Below the pieces are notes generated by a model. That model was given only the letters and a program-made list of their open reading frames with translations, searched no databases and had not been told where the DNA came from. DNA of 64,000 nucleotides from Candolleomyces eurysporus (Eukaryota; Basidiomycota; Agaricomycetes; Agaricales; Psathyrellaceae): NCBI GenBank assembly GCA_027579435.1, contig JANBPK010000809.1, forward strand, positions 310,001 through 374,000, written 5' to 3'. The position numbers were made by a program, and so were the translations under genes. Below, in pieces: positions 23,148 to 33,623 of the stretch (positions within the stretch are counted from its first letter, which is position 1; each line of letters opens with the position of its first letter).

Positions 23148-23534
23148 ATAGAATATGGCAAATAGCACGTTGTTTGAGCGCATGGTGTCGAAGACAAGGA
23201 CCACATGGCCGCAAACAGCAAGGCGCAGCCACATTTCCTTTTCAAAGCACCCCTTCTTTCTTCCCATCTCCCTCCTGCCCCCTCGTCCCACCCCTCCTCA
23301 CCGTCGTCCTCGTCGCCCTGCGTCGTCTGCGTCGTCGCCGCGTCTGCTCGTCGTGCTTGAAGCGCTACGCATCCCGGTGCGCGCAGCCCCAGAGCCCAGT
23401 CACGAACTCAGACCCCGCCAGCTTCACCCAGCCAGGCCTGTGTCGACGGCGTCCCCCCTGCCAGTCAGCTCTCTGCATGTTCCCTGCGCCCTGATTAGGC
23501 CAGAGCGTTCCGTACCCCGCAGCTACTGCTCCCA
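23148..23534. promoter_or_regulatory. Promoter and 5' UTR of the Ksp1/Ran1-like kinase gene
   Basis: 387 bases with long CT-rich tracts (23230-23330) and repeated CGTCGT units, typical of fungal 5' leaders. Open frames here are by-products of composition. Confidence 0.35.
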
Positions 23535-26500
23535 ATGTTGCAGCACCCGGTCCAGCTCGCCCTGTTCCCCCAGAACCATAATCCTCATGATAATGTCCAG
23601 TTCAACGCCGTTCGTTTCCAGAAGGACCCCTACGTCCATCGCCAAGGCCCCCAGTCTCGTCTGCCCTCGCCTGTCGTCCCGCTCTCCATCTCCACAGCGC
23701 TAGTGCCGTCGCCGTCGCCGTCGACCCCGTCCACTGCATCTGCCAAGCATCCTCGCAGCCCGTACATTTCCTCGCGCCAGCTGTCCAGTCCGGTTCCCTT
23801 TGCTCCGGCCCAGAATGCACCCGCCCACCCCTCCGCGCTCTCCCAGTGCGCCTCCTTCGGTGGCAGCTCTACCCTCGAGGACGTCCTCGCCCCCGGCGAT
23901 GTCGTTGGCGAGGGCGAATATTTGCAGGGCGAGATCGTTCGACTTGTCAACTCAAGCCCTCTCGCAGAGGATTCCCCGCCAGCCAGCGAGTTCGAGGTCG
24001 TCAGGCGTCTGGGCACTGGAAGCTACGCAGTGGTGTATCTAGTGCAAGAAGTCCTGTCCCGACCCCCGCCTTCTGAAGACGGACACTCGATTGTTGGGTC
24101 CATGGAGCTCGACGGCAAGTTCTCCCGCCACCCTCAGACCATCTACGGTCGCGAGTTTGCCATCAAGCTGCTCTCCAAAGCCAACCTCGACGAGGATGCA
24201 TTGGAGGCCCAAATGTCTGAGGTGAGTTTTTCCGCCCATATCTGTACCATCGCCGCTGTAACACAACTCTGTGTAGGTCACGATTCACCAGTCACTCCGT
24301 CCCCATCCCAACATTGTAACTTTATACCGCACTCTCGAAACGTCTTCTTTTCTGCTTCTCCTACTCGAGTACGTTCCAGGCGAAGATCTATTCTATTTCT
24401 TGGAACAAGCTCGAGACCATTACGATTCGGATTCAAATGTCAACTCTTCGGACCCCATTTCTGCTTCTCGAACACCCCCAACTCCCAGTCTCCTTTCAAA
24501 CCTCCATCCATCACAACTCTTATCACGAACCCGCCTTCGTCTTATTGCCTCCATGTTTGCTCAGATGTGTGATGCTGTAGCTGCCTGCCATGCCCAGAAT
24601 GTCTTCCATCGAGATATCAAGCCCGAGAACTTTATCGTGACTGACGGCTGGGCCACCTTGCCCGACGGCCGACATGAACGTAAAGTTGTTGTCAAGTTGA
24701 CCGACTTTGGACTTTCAACGACTGACGTCGAGTCCTCTGACGTGGACTGTGGCAGCGCTCCTTACATGAGCTACGGTACGTGGGCTACTGATTGCCGTGG
24801 TCTGGGCGCTCATACTCACTGCGCGGTGTAGAATGCAGGAACAACGTTGCGCCCACATACCGTCCGCGTGCTGCTGATGTTTGGTCCCTCGGTATCGTGC
24901 TGATCAATATGTAAGCCACTTCTCTGCATTCATCCCCGACCGCGTGTTGATCGCGAACGCACCACCAGGTTGTACCACTACAATCCTTGGACCGATACGG
25001 CTGAAGGAGCATGCAGTTCGTTCGACCTGTACCTTCGAGACCCCGTCAACTTCTTCATCCATCGTTTCACCGGCATGACTCGAAATGTCGCCGAGTTCTT
25101 GGCCCACAACGTCTTTTGCATTCTCGACGATTCGGAGGGCGATGACAGTCAACGAATCTCCGCAACTGAGTTCGGGTCCTGGATCAAGAACCTCCCGATG
25201 TTGCTTGGTGGTCATGGTATGCAACGCACCTTGTCATCCAGTTCAACTCAGGGCCATCCCATCAACTCGATCCCCATCTCTCATCGTCCTTCATCCCGCA
25301 ACCCTTCCGTCGCCGCCGCCATGCGCACACCAGCAATGGTCACTCGCTCACTCTCGCGTGCACCTTCCCTTGGTCCAGCTTATGAGCGTGAAGAACGTTC
25401 GGAGCTCTCGATTGTGTACGACAATGAGGACGACAAAGAAGGTCAAGAAGCCATAGATCCTTCGCAAGAGGACTCGGCGTCTCGATCGACCTCTACAACC
25501 AAACGTCGTAAGCGAGGTGCACGCAAAGGAAAGGGTAGCAACGCGACCTCCCCCGCGACTCCTCAAGACGACACGTTGGTCACTCTCGCCGTCGCTTCCC
25601 AATCCCTCGCCCGCGAGCTCAGCAAACATTCCAAAGCCCCCTCAGTCAAGTCCACTGGTACGAAGTCCACTACATCATCTCGAAGACAACAATCGTTTGA
25701 ACCCGTTTCTATGTATGCTATGCCTACACCATTGCTTAATACCCCTCGTACCGTCTCCCAATCTACCTCCACCACCTCCCCTGCTCCATCGTCTGCTCCA
25801 GTTCCTGTGCCGACGAAGAAGCCTTCCCGATGGAAACTTAGCTTTGGCAAGGCTAATGCTTCAACCCTGACCGCCAACATGGCTTCTACCGAGGAGTCGA
25901 CTCAACCTCCTCCTGCTCCTGCTCCCGAGCCATCACAACCCGCCGCTTCTACCGTCAACAACGTCACCAACCTCATCATGGGTTTGAATGCTCCCCCTCC
26001 TCCTCCTCCTCCGGCTGTTCCTCCAGCTGGGCCACCCTTCAAGCTCGAAGATGGCTCCTCCACTTGGAGCAGGGGTCGTCGCGCCAGAGATGATTCGCCT
26101 GGTCAGCACTCGAACAGATCTGCAGGCCGATCTCTGGCTTCACGTTCGCAGACGAACCTTGATCGTTTCCCTGACAGACGCTCCGACCGCGCTATCTCCC
26201 CCAACAGCACGAGGAGCGGGCGTGTTGCCTCGAGTGCCAGCTCTATGGTTTCCACAAACTGGCGAAGTTCGATGAGCACCACTTCCAGTGCGGGCACATC
26301 AACTTCTGCCTTCACTCGCTACAGCAATTCGAGCATGCGAAGCGTCTCCACCACTGCCACTAGTGTCTCCGCTGCTAGTTGGAGGACCAGCGTTAAGCAA
26401 CCTTCCATCTCTTCCAATTCCAGTTCATATTCTGCTACCGGGGGCTATCCCACGATCCCCAAGAATATCAAGAGTAAGTGATTCTTATCAATTGTGCAAT

Positions 26501-26863
26501 GTGGTCTTTATCTGACGATTTTCATGTGCAGTCATCACTGGTACTCCTTGGGAACTCGGTGAAGTGCCCCGTCAGCAATACTGCAGTCCCCCGACAGGTG
26601 ACATCTTCGGATCTCCTCCTCCACCTCGCAAGCAGCGGACGAGGAAGCACAAGGACACGAAGCTCGACACTATCACCGAGCGTCCGCTTTTCTCGGCTGG
26701 ACCCAAGTCGCCTGAACATCTTCGGAAAGATGCTATGACGAGTACGACCGATCTGGCTTCATCTGAAAGTCCGAAGGAGGAAGGAGAAGGTGGGCATGTG
26801 AAGAAGGTGCAAAAAGGTCAGATCAATGCACTCGCCAAGATGCTGTCTGCTTTGCGCCGCTAA
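23535..26863 (+). CDS. Ser/Thr protein kinase, Ksp1/Ran1 (Pat1)-like
   Basis: Long kinase with an N-terminal catalytic domain and a disordered tail. The glycine loop is RRLGTGSYAVVYLV, the ATP lysine is in EFAIKLLSKANL, the catalytic loop is HRDIKPENFIVTDG, and the metal site is LTDFGLSTTD. The activation-end motif is CGSAPYMSYE in place of the standard APE, as I know for the Ksp1/Ran1/Vhs1 group. ADVWSLGIVLINMLYHYNPW is the following conserved helix. From about 25230 onward the protein is Ser/Thr/Pro-rich with poly-Pro near 25990-26020, and ends KGQINALAKMLSALRR. Five introns, the last at about 26474-26531. This group acts in nutrient, filamentation and meiosis control, but the exact orthologue is not settled. 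Confidence 0.88.
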
Positions 26864-27366
26864 AGGCTATAGTGCTGTTCATTGCACTTGACCGATGTAT
26901 CTCGAGACGACGGACTCTTCCTCCCTCTTGTTGAGCTGATCTCAAGTACTTCGTAGTTGGACAATCGTCGAATTTGTTGCGTGGTGCGGTTCAGGCAATT
27001 TGTGTCGCGCTGTATGATACTCTACTGGATGGTGCGCATTCAACCTTTTATTCACGATAATTTCTCTTTTTGGTATCGGGCGTCTCTTTGGCGTTGGCGT
27101 TGACAGCGTCTGCATGATGGATCTCTCTCGTTTAATTCTTCTTTTCGCATTTCACATATTGTACAGTTTCCCCCGCAACCCAGTGTTGCCCATGCAGCTC
27201 ATTGTTATCATCGCACACACACACACAAAACATACTCACTCCTTGCAATTTTTCCTCTTCTATATACAATCAATCCCTACTTCCGTAGTAGTTGTATTTA
27301 ATATCCGATGTATAGCCCTCAATAGCAAAACAGCAATCAATTAGACATACGTTTCTCGACCGATAG
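26864..27366. other. Convergent intergenic region with a (CA)n microsatellite
   Basis: 503 bases between converging stops. It holds a (CA)7-8 run at 27213-27227, AT-rich 3' UTR sequence and no credible gene. Confidence 0.5.
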
Positions 27367-28397
27367 TTATCTTCGATCGTGATTGGAGGACTGCGAGTTT
27401 TGGAGAGCTGCGAATGCCATGTTTTGCTCAATTGTCGGTTTTTGATCTACGTCCGTAGCGCTTGTTCCAGGTTCCACCAGAATTGTAGAGGGTTCGGAAG
27501 TCGACCTCCTTGAGCGTGGGCTCAATACAGACTGGATGTCCGGGGAAGAAGGCGCAGATTGACCGCTGTCCATGTCGATATCGCTATCGGACGACGACAA
27601 GGGAGACTGGGCCCCAGCGATAAAATACTCCCCTCCGCTGTGAGTGCGGACAAGGTTGATGTAGTACTGGTCCAGGAGTTCACGAGTGCACTAGCAGGGG
27701 GAGCAAGGATGTCTATGAGGACCAAATTGAAAAAGGAGGTAATTTTTGTGGTGGTTGGTTTACTGACCGTTAATCTCCAGTCAATCATATGGAGAAACTC
27801 CCGTTCGAGCAAGTTGAGTTCGGAGACGGATATTCCGCCTACCCGGGCGTAAAATTTGTTGGGACAAAAGGTGTCGCATAACCCCTTGCTTGAGACAGTA
27901 ACGGATGTGATGATGAACCGATGACAAGTGAGGGAAGATAGCGTAAAGCGAGGCCGAAGCGCACAGATTTGGTCGATGTAGAAGAGGGTGAGAAGAAGAC
28001 ATGATTTCTGGATGAGAAGACGTCTGAGCATGAAAGGTTCCTGGCGGGTATGAGAAAGCAGAGAGTACCTCCACGTTCGTGAACCTGACGATACGCTGCA
28101 AGTAGTCGAGAACGCTGATCCCTGGCGCTGCTCTCGAATGAAACCGAGTGAGGCTTTCCCTAATACAGCAGATTAGACCGATAAAGACAGGATTGAAGGG
28201 GAGGCATACGGTGATAAGGGTATCTGGTCATTATGAGCCATGAGGCGCTCTAACATGTCAGCTACAATGAATGGGACTGGATCAGGGGTGGACTGAAGGA
28301 GAGAAAAGGAGAACATACCGACAAGGCGAATGAGATGCTCTATCGGTACATCTTCAAGATTGGCCGGTAGCTCGACCCTAGGGCTGGAAGGTGCCAT
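27367..28397 (-). CDS. PHO80-like cyclin
   Basis: Partner cyclin of a Pho85-type CDK, linked in fungi to phosphate and nutrient signalling. Start MAPSSPRVELPANLEDVPIE at 28397. Exons rebuild the cyclin box: LVADMLERLMAHNDQIP, SLTRFHSRAAPGISVLDYLQ, RIVRFTNVE joined to KSCLLLTLFYIDQICALRPR, then FTLSSLTCHRFIITSVTVSS. After NKFYARVGGISVSELNLLER comes EFLHMIDWRL, the standard Pho80-family end of the box. The tail after CTRELLDQYYINLVRTH is Ser/Asp-rich and ends NSQSSNHDRR. Five introns, of which the one near 28015-28075 is clear. Divergent from RPL12 over 289 bases. Confidence 0.9.
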
Positions 28398-28686
28398 GAA
28401 TCCATTTCACGACGAGGCCGACGACAAAGCTCAAGCTTGTTCAACGACCTCCACCGTCTGACAGAAATCATGGAGAAACAGCCGGTCCGCGCATCTCCGC
28501 CAGCCCACCCGAGACGCCGCTGCACAACAAGCCCAAGCAGCCCAGACTGCCCCTTTTGATCCGGCACGGCATTGCACAACTGTACAGCTTGTCCAGTCGG
28601 AGCCCGAACCTTGTTTGCGCGCCTGTCCAGAATTGTGAGTTTGAAGCTGCTCGTCGCCGACCTACTCGCTGCCGGTATCCTCCACA
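28398..28686. promoter_or_regulatory. Bidirectional promoter, PHO80-like cyclin / RPL12
   Basis: 289 bases between head-to-head starts, holding GC-rich AGCCCA/AGCCCAGA-type tracts (28525-28550) and a pyrimidine tract before the RPL12 start. No factor assigned. Confidence 0.35.
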
Positions 28687-29345
28687 ATGGCCCCCAAATT
28701 CGTACGGTATCCTTTCGTTGCAGTCCAGAACCTTCTCTCACGTCTCCCAGGACCCTAATGAAGTCAAGATCATCTACCTCCGGGCCACCGGTGGTGAAGT
28801 CGGTGCCTCCTCTGCTCTTGCTCCCAAGATTGGTCCTCTTGGTCTCGTACGTGTGCTGGATCTCTGTTCAGGATTGGGATTTTGACGATCGGAATCACAG
28901 TCCCCCAAAAAGGTCGGTGAAGATATCGCCAAAGCTACCTCGCAATGGAAGGGTCTGCGGGTAACCGTCCAACTTACCATTCAAAACCGACAAGCCGCTG
29001 TCTCCGTTGTTCCCTCCGCATCATCACTGGTCATCAAGGCTCTCAAGGGTGCGTCTCAATGCGCTGCCAAATCACGAACGTCACCATTCATCTCTTTTTT
29101 TCACAGAGCCTCCTCGCGACCGCAAGAAGGAGAAGAACATCAAGCACTCCGGCAACATTCCTCTCGATGAGATCGTCGAAATTGCACGAACAATGAAGAA
29201 CAAATCGCTGGCGAAGGAGCTGTCGGGAACCGTGAAGGAGATTCTGGGTACGGCACAGAGTGTTGGGTGCACTGTGAACGGCCAACCCCCACACGACATC
29301 ATCGAAGGCATTGATTCTGGCGAGATCGAGGTTCCTGACCAGTAA
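28687..29345 (+). CDS. RPL12: 60S ribosomal protein L12 (uL11)
   Basis: Binds the GTPase centre of the large rRNA at the base of the P-stalk. Exon 1 is only MAPKF (28687-28701); splicing then gives [20 protein letters not shown], the standard uL11 head, followed by [11 protein letters not shown] joined to [20 protein letters not shown]. Then [20 protein letters not shown], an intron, and [20 protein letters not shown]. Ends [12 protein letters not shown] with TAA at 29343-29345. Length about 165 residues, as usual. Three introns of 52-60 nt, none large enough for a snoRNA. The last 33 coding bases (29308-29340) have a diverged copy at 32359-32391 (see findings). Confidence 0.97.
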
Positions 29346-29528
29346 ATGTATTATTTCCGAGTGTCAATCCATTCTCTTCGCATCGCTCCCTGCACTCAGA
29401 ACGGGTCTCTCACGAACACAGTTTTAAATAGAATCTGCCATCCCGCATTAGTTTCGTGAGAAGACCGCTCATTCAAGCAGAAGCGCTCGTAGTGAACGAT
29501 GGGCTGCGGGTTGCCTTGAGCCTTTATC
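29308..29528 (+). repeat. 5' end of duplicated segment, copy 1 (RPL12 tail plus leader of tandem gene A)
   Basis: Starts in the last codons of RPL12 and runs through its 3' UTR into the leader of tandem gene A. The same order of blocks (TTCCGAGTGTC, CTGCACTCAGA, CTGCCATCCCGC, TTAGTTTCGTG) recurs at 32359-32559 ahead of copy C. A TATA-like TTTTAAATA at 29422-29430 lies 99 bases before the ATG of A. Confidence 0.8.
29422..29430 (+). promoter_or_regulatory. TATA-like element of tandem gene A
   Basis: TTTTAAATA about 100 bases before the ATG at 29529. The equivalent position of copy C has AATATAAAG (32451-32459) at nearly the same distance, so the element survived the duplication. Confidence 0.45.
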
Positions 29529-30392
29529 ATGCGGTTACTAAAGATCTCGCGATTCAACTACTCGCACTTTTGCGCCAGGAAACTCGCAAACTGCTCTCGA
29601 TCGTTGAGCAACAAGCGGGCGTTGTCGACGGCCTTGTTTTCTGGTGGGCGCCAACCATTGTCCCGTGTGTTCCTCACCGGAATTGTCTGGGGAACGGGTT
29701 TCATCATCCCTAGTAAGCAGCACTANTTTTTCTTTCGGAAATATGTCTAATTCATGTTCAGTTGCTGGATTTTACCATTTCTCTGGCCTCAGAGGCGCCG
29801 TCGACACAGTGCAAGTGGTGGCTGCGGAAATCAACCAAGCACAAGTCCTTGCACGTCGCGATGGGAAGCCCTCTCAATCACTCTCATTCTTGAGAGTAGC
29901 GGCCAAGACCTACGTCCAGGGGTATCCGTTTGCACCCTTCCTCGTCGACAGGGCTTTCGATGCTGTTGATGCAGCCGTAGACGCTCACGGGAAAGAGGCA
30001 GCGGTAGTCATCGAAACCCTGAGCGCGAAAATGAAAGACATCGTAGAACAGCAAAAGACTGTTACCCTCCCGGCGGTGGTAGAAATAATCAAAGTCGTCC
30101 GGAGTGAAACAGAGAAGCTTCGTCAAGGAGCCTGGAAAGCTGCGAGTAATCCAGATCTTCATGAATCTGTTCGTAAAGTTGTCGGAAGTGCGGGTCAGGG
30201 TGCCGTCAAGATCGCTAAGAGCGCGGTGAGTGAAGTCGCTCATGGAATACCGTAAACTTGGCTGAGTTCCATCCCGTTTTGCAATGCCAGGGTAAAAGTA
30301 TTGTCGATTACTTCACGGCAAAGGCATCAAACCAACCTCAGGCACCATCAAGTGAATCTCAGGTCGTGGATGCCAAGGAGAAAGGAAGTTGA
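29529..30392 (+). CDS. Tandem family copy A: small helical membrane protein with presequence-like N-terminus
   Basis: Family not recognised. Exons 29529-29712, 29762-30225, 30291-30392 encode 249 residues. Residues 1-45 (MRLLKISRFNYSHFCARKLA onward) are rich in Arg, Ser and Leu with no acidic residue, like a mitochondrial targeting presequence. Next comes one hydrophobic helix, VFLTGIVWGTGFIIPIAGFY, interrupted by intron 1, then HFSGLRGAV and long amphipathic helices such as FDAVDAAVDAHGKEAAVVIE and VTLPAVVEIIKVVRSETEKL. The last exon adds GKSIVDYFTAKASNQPQ and a polar end. The N at 29726 is inside intron 1 and harmless. Mitochondrial inner-membrane location (MICOS-like topology) is a guess. 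The array shares 3' UTR sequence among all copies. Confidence 0.75.
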
Positions 30393-30486
30393 TTCGCCTT
30401 TGTCTGGTATTGAGATACGAAACAAGGGTTATCGATTCGGTTTGTAACTTGTAACTTGTACATCTATGTTTGGAATTCCGAGTGGA

Positions 30487-30503
30487 GGCAGGCGAAGCCT
30501 GCC
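30487..30503. repeat. Perfect 7-bp inverted repeat between copies A and B
   Basis: GGCAGGC-GAA-GCCTGCC, a tight hairpin about 95 bases after the stop of copy A. The matching place after copy C (about 33722-33738) keeps only one arm, so the hairpin decayed there or arose here after duplication. Confidence 0.55.
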
Positions 30504-30591
30504 CTACTACACGAGTTTCGTGAGAAGAGATACGACCCGAAATTAAATGGGTTGACTTGCCCCCAACCCCCATCTCTTTCAACTCTTGACT

Positions 30592-31324
30592 ATGTCGCAA
30601 CTCAGGGGTGGGCGCCACCCCTTTGCCTCTGCCTTTCTCTCCGGCATTGTAGGGGGGGTTGGGATGGGGATCGGTTTCCTTTTGACCAGTGAGCAGCCTT
30701 CCTTCACAGCTCGAGCCACTATACCAAGTAACCCATGTCTAGTGTTTGCATTTTACCACTTTTCTGGCCTCAGAGGCGCCGTCGACACAGCACAAGTGGT
30801 GGTAGCGGAAATTAAGCAAGCACAAGTCCTTGCAACTCGTGATGAAAAACCCGCTCAAGCCCTCTCATTCTTGAGAATAGCGGCCAAGACATTCGTCCAG
30901 GGGTACCCGTTTGCGCCCTTCCTAGTCGACAGGGCTTTCGATGCTGTCGATGCAGCCGTAGACGCTCACGCGAAAGAGGCAGCAGTGGTCATCGAAAACC
31001 TCGGTGCCAAAATGAATGACATCGTGGAACGACAGGAAACCGTTAAGCTCCCGGCGGTGATGGAAATAGTCAAGGTCGTCCAGACAGAAACCGAGAAGCT
31101 TCATGAAGGAGCTTGGGAAGCCGCAAGTAACCCAGAGTTTCATGAATCCGTTCGTAAAGCTGTTGAAGGTGCAGGTCAAGACATCGTCAATTTCGCTGAG
31201 AACGCGGTGAGTGAAGTGGCTCATAGAATAGTATGTTCTTCAAGTTGGTTGAGCTTCTATCCCGGTTTGCCAGGGTAAAGGTATTGCTGGTTTCTTTGCT
31301 GGAATAGTACCAAACCAAGCATAG
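30592..31324 (+). CDS. Tandem family copy B: short-leader form
   Basis: Paralogue of A in exons 30592-30688, 30743-31206 and 31274-31324, giving 203 residues. The leader is the short MSQLRGGRHPFASAFLSGIV, which runs straight into the membrane helix GGVGMGIGFLLT and, after intron 1, MFAFYHFSGLRGAVDTAQVV. Exon 2 is 464 nt, exactly as in A and C. The core carries FDAVDAAVDAHAKEAAVVIE and MEIVKVVQTETEKLHEGAWE. The last exon is only 17 codons (GKGIAGFFAGIVPNQA); the sequence beyond the stop still resembles the longer tails of A and C, so a nonsense change probably shortened it. Function unknown. Confidence 0.72.
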
Positions 31325-31470
31325 GCACCTCTAGGTGAACCTCCGGTTGTTGTAGATAGAAACAGCGCTTTCAAGGAGAAACAAGGTTGATTTGCCTTTG
31401 CCTGCCTTTGAATACGAAATGAATACGAAACAAAGGATATCGATTCGGTTTTTAACTTATATTAACGCTC

Positions 31471-31475
31471 AACAT
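31471..31475. repeat. Target-site duplication AACAT, left
   Basis: Five-base direct repeat immediately left of the solo LTR; its partner is 32265-32269. Confidence 0.7.
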
Positions 31476-32264
31476 TGTCGCGACCCTGTCGTATGAGGTT
31501 CACGGGTAGCGCGTTCGTAAAGCATGCAGCACCTTGATCCACTCACCTTTGACAATCGTTGGTTGCTTGCAGTAGATCAACCGCCTTCAGACACTTAATC
31601 CGGCGAGAAACCACGCAGCGGGCACTGATCCGCGAAATGTTGGCCAACGCCTACACGACGTCATCGAGGCCAACAAGTTAGCGTCACGTAGCGGAGGAGA
31701 AGAGAGAGAACTCCCGAAGAGGAGGGTCTCATCAGATATGTCGGGAGTTCATCAAATCGAGTAGATAAAAATGAAATGAAAGAGATTTGAGAATAGACAT
31801 AGTGGAAAAGAGTGGGAGAGAGATATCTTGGAAACTAGGGATGACACAGTTGTCAATCCTGGTTTCCAAGGGTAGTGGCGGTCTTCGGCGTTAGCTCGGG
31901 AGCCCGCCCCGAGCGGTGAGTCGGGAAACCCACAATCCCGCTAGTAACCATCCAGCAGGCCAGGGAGAGAGATCTAGGCACCAGCATCGAATACTCTCCA
32001 TCCTGAGGGGAAATAAATTATTTTACTCACTGAGCCGAAGAGCGGAGCGCGCAGGCAAGTACACGGAGAAGGGAAGACCCAACGAAGCTGGGATCCGCGA
32101 CCTACCCACACACTGGCGGAGGGAGGGCGGGAAAAAGAAGTCGCTAAATTGCGCTAAGCGGGCGAGTATATGCTGTCGTTCTGGTGGTAGAACGGGAGCA
32201 AGGAGCGAGGGGATTTAGGCTCAGGCGCGCGGGCGCTTAGGGAGAGGGCGCGTACACAAGCGCA
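31476..32264. mobile_element. Solo LTR of a retrotransposon, 789 bp
   Basis: Begins TGTCGCGACCCTG and ends AAGCGCA, so it has the TG...CA termini of an LTR, and it is flanked by the perfect five-base duplication AACAT. No gag or pol frame, primer-binding site or second LTR is present, so it is the product of LTR-LTR recombination. TGTCRCGACCC starts are common in Ty3/Gypsy LTRs, but assignment to that superfamily is an inference. It sits between copies B and C, at the junction of the two duplicated segments. The orientation cannot be fixed. Frames inside it are not genes. Confidence 0.75.
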
Positions 32265-32269
32265 AACAT
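32265..32269. repeat. Target-site duplication AACAT, right
   Basis: Right partner of the duplication at 31471-31475, directly after the CA end of the LTR. Confidence 0.7.
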
Positions 32270-32358
32270 GCGCGCATCATCTGACCGCTTCCAGAGTTGT
32301 GCTAACTTGTCATACGATTCGCCGGTCCGTACGCTACGCTTTACTCTAACTAATCTAC

Positions 32359-32391
32359 GCATTGAATCCGCCGAGATTGAGGTTTCCGACC
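32359..32391 (+). pseudogene. RPL12 3'-end relic carried by segmental duplication
   Basis: Thirty-three bases matching the end of the RPL12 coding sequence (29308-29340) at 27 of 33 positions without gaps; it still reads IESAEIEVSD beside the true [10 protein letters not shown]. The stop codon and nine following bases are missing, then the 3' UTR-derived TTCCGAGTGTC continues. It is not a gene but marks the left breakpoint of the duplication. Confidence 0.8.
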
Positions 32392-32559
32392 ATTACTTCC
32401 GAGTGTCATTCTCTCTGCATCGTTTTCTGCACTCAGACGAGCACGATTTTAATATAAAGCCTGCCATCCCGCGTTTAGTTTCGTGGGAAGACCTCTTGTC
32501 GAGGCAGATTCGCTAGGCTCGTAAGTTAATTGAACAATGAATTGCCTCAAGCCTTTCTC
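32392..32559 (+). repeat. 5' end of duplicated segment, copy 2 (leader of tandem gene C)
   Basis: Matches 29360-29528 in order: TTCCGAGTGTC, CTGCACTCAGA, CTGCCATCCCGC, TTAGTTTCGTG, with scattered substitutions and small gaps. It contains the TATA-like AATATAAAG at 32451-32459, about 100 bases before the ATG. Confidence 0.8.
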
Positions 32560-33623
32560 ATGCTGAATATCTCGCAATTCAACTGCTCACATTTCCTGGC
32601 CAGGAAGCTCGCAAACTGCTCTCGATCGTTGAACAACAAGCGGGCGTTGTCGACAACCTTATTTTTCGAAGGGCNGCCGACCAGTGTCCTCTGTATTCCT
32701 CACCGGAATTGTCTTGGGAACGGGTTTCATCGTCCCTAGTGAGCAGCACTACTTTTCCTCTGGAGCTATATTTAATCCACGTTCAGTTGCTGGATTTTAT
32801 CATTTCTCTGGCCTCAGAGGCGCCGTCAGCACAGTGCGAGTGGTGGGAGCGGAAATTGAACAAGCACAAGCCCTTATACATCGCGATGGAACGCCCTCTC
32901 AATCCCTCTCAATCTTGAGAGTAGCAGCCAGAACCTTTGTCCAGGGGTATCCGCTTGCGCCCTTCCTAGTCGACAAGGCCTTTGACGCTGTTGATGCCGC
33001 CGTAGACGCTCACGCAAAAGAGGCAGCAGTGGTCATCGACAAACTCGGTGCGAAAATGAATGTCATTGTGGAACAACAGGAAACCGTTACGCTCCCGGCG
33101 GTGGTGGAAATAGTCAAGGTCGTCCAGACAGAAACCGAGAAGCTTCATGAAGGAGCCTGGGAAGGCGAGAGAAATCCAGAGCTTCATGAAACTGTGCTTA
33201 AAGCTTTTGAAGGTGCAGGTCAGGATATCGCCAAGTTCGCTGAGAACGCGGTGAGTGAATGGCTCGGAGGATAGCTATAGCATGTTTTTGGCTGAGCCAT
33301 CCCTTTGCCAGGGTAAAAGCATTGCTAGTCTCTTCGCGGGAAATGCGCCCGACCAAGCCCAAGCACCTTCAGGTGAACCTCAGGACATTAAGAATCATGA
33401 ACCTGAGGACGTCACCAATAACGACCTTCAGGACGTTATGGGTCACGAACCTCAGGAAGTTACCAATAATGGGCCTCAAGACCTTATGGAGAGTGAGCCA
33501 CAGGACGCTATGGATGCTGAACCTCATGTCATTGTGGACGATGAACCTCAAGCGATTCAAGTAGTTGACGAACCTCAGGCCGTTGTGGATGGAGATAGCG
33601 CTGTCAAAGAGAACGAAGGCTAA
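32560..33623 (+). CDS. Tandem family copy C: presequence-like leader plus long acidic repeat tail
   Basis: Paralogue in exons 32560-32738, 32787-33250 and 33312-33623, about 317 residues. The leader MLNISQFNCSHFLARKLANC parallels that of A. The N at 32675 must be an extra base, since removing it gives the same intron phase as in A. Exon 2 is again 464 nt. Its first half follows A (SQSLSILRVAARTF) and its second half follows B (VVEIVKVVQTETEKLHEGAW). The last exon is 104 codons: GKSIASLFAGNAPDQAQAP, then an acidic tail of roughly ten imperfect units built on EPQDV/EPQAV (33380-33600), ending DSAVKENEG. No known function. Confidence 0.72.
33380..33600 (+). repeat. Degenerate 21-30 bp coding repeats in copy C last exon
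   Basis: Recurring GAACCTCAGGA / GAGCCACAGGA-like cores at 21-30 base spacing encode E-P-Q-(D/A) units separated by short acidic or Asn-rich spacers. Absent from copies A, B and D, so the tail grew in copy C after duplication or was lost from the others. Confidence 0.65.

Noticed and set aside
31916..32218. 100-codon frame inside the LTR
   Set aside because: Lies wholly in the solo LTR, with no gag or pol similarity.
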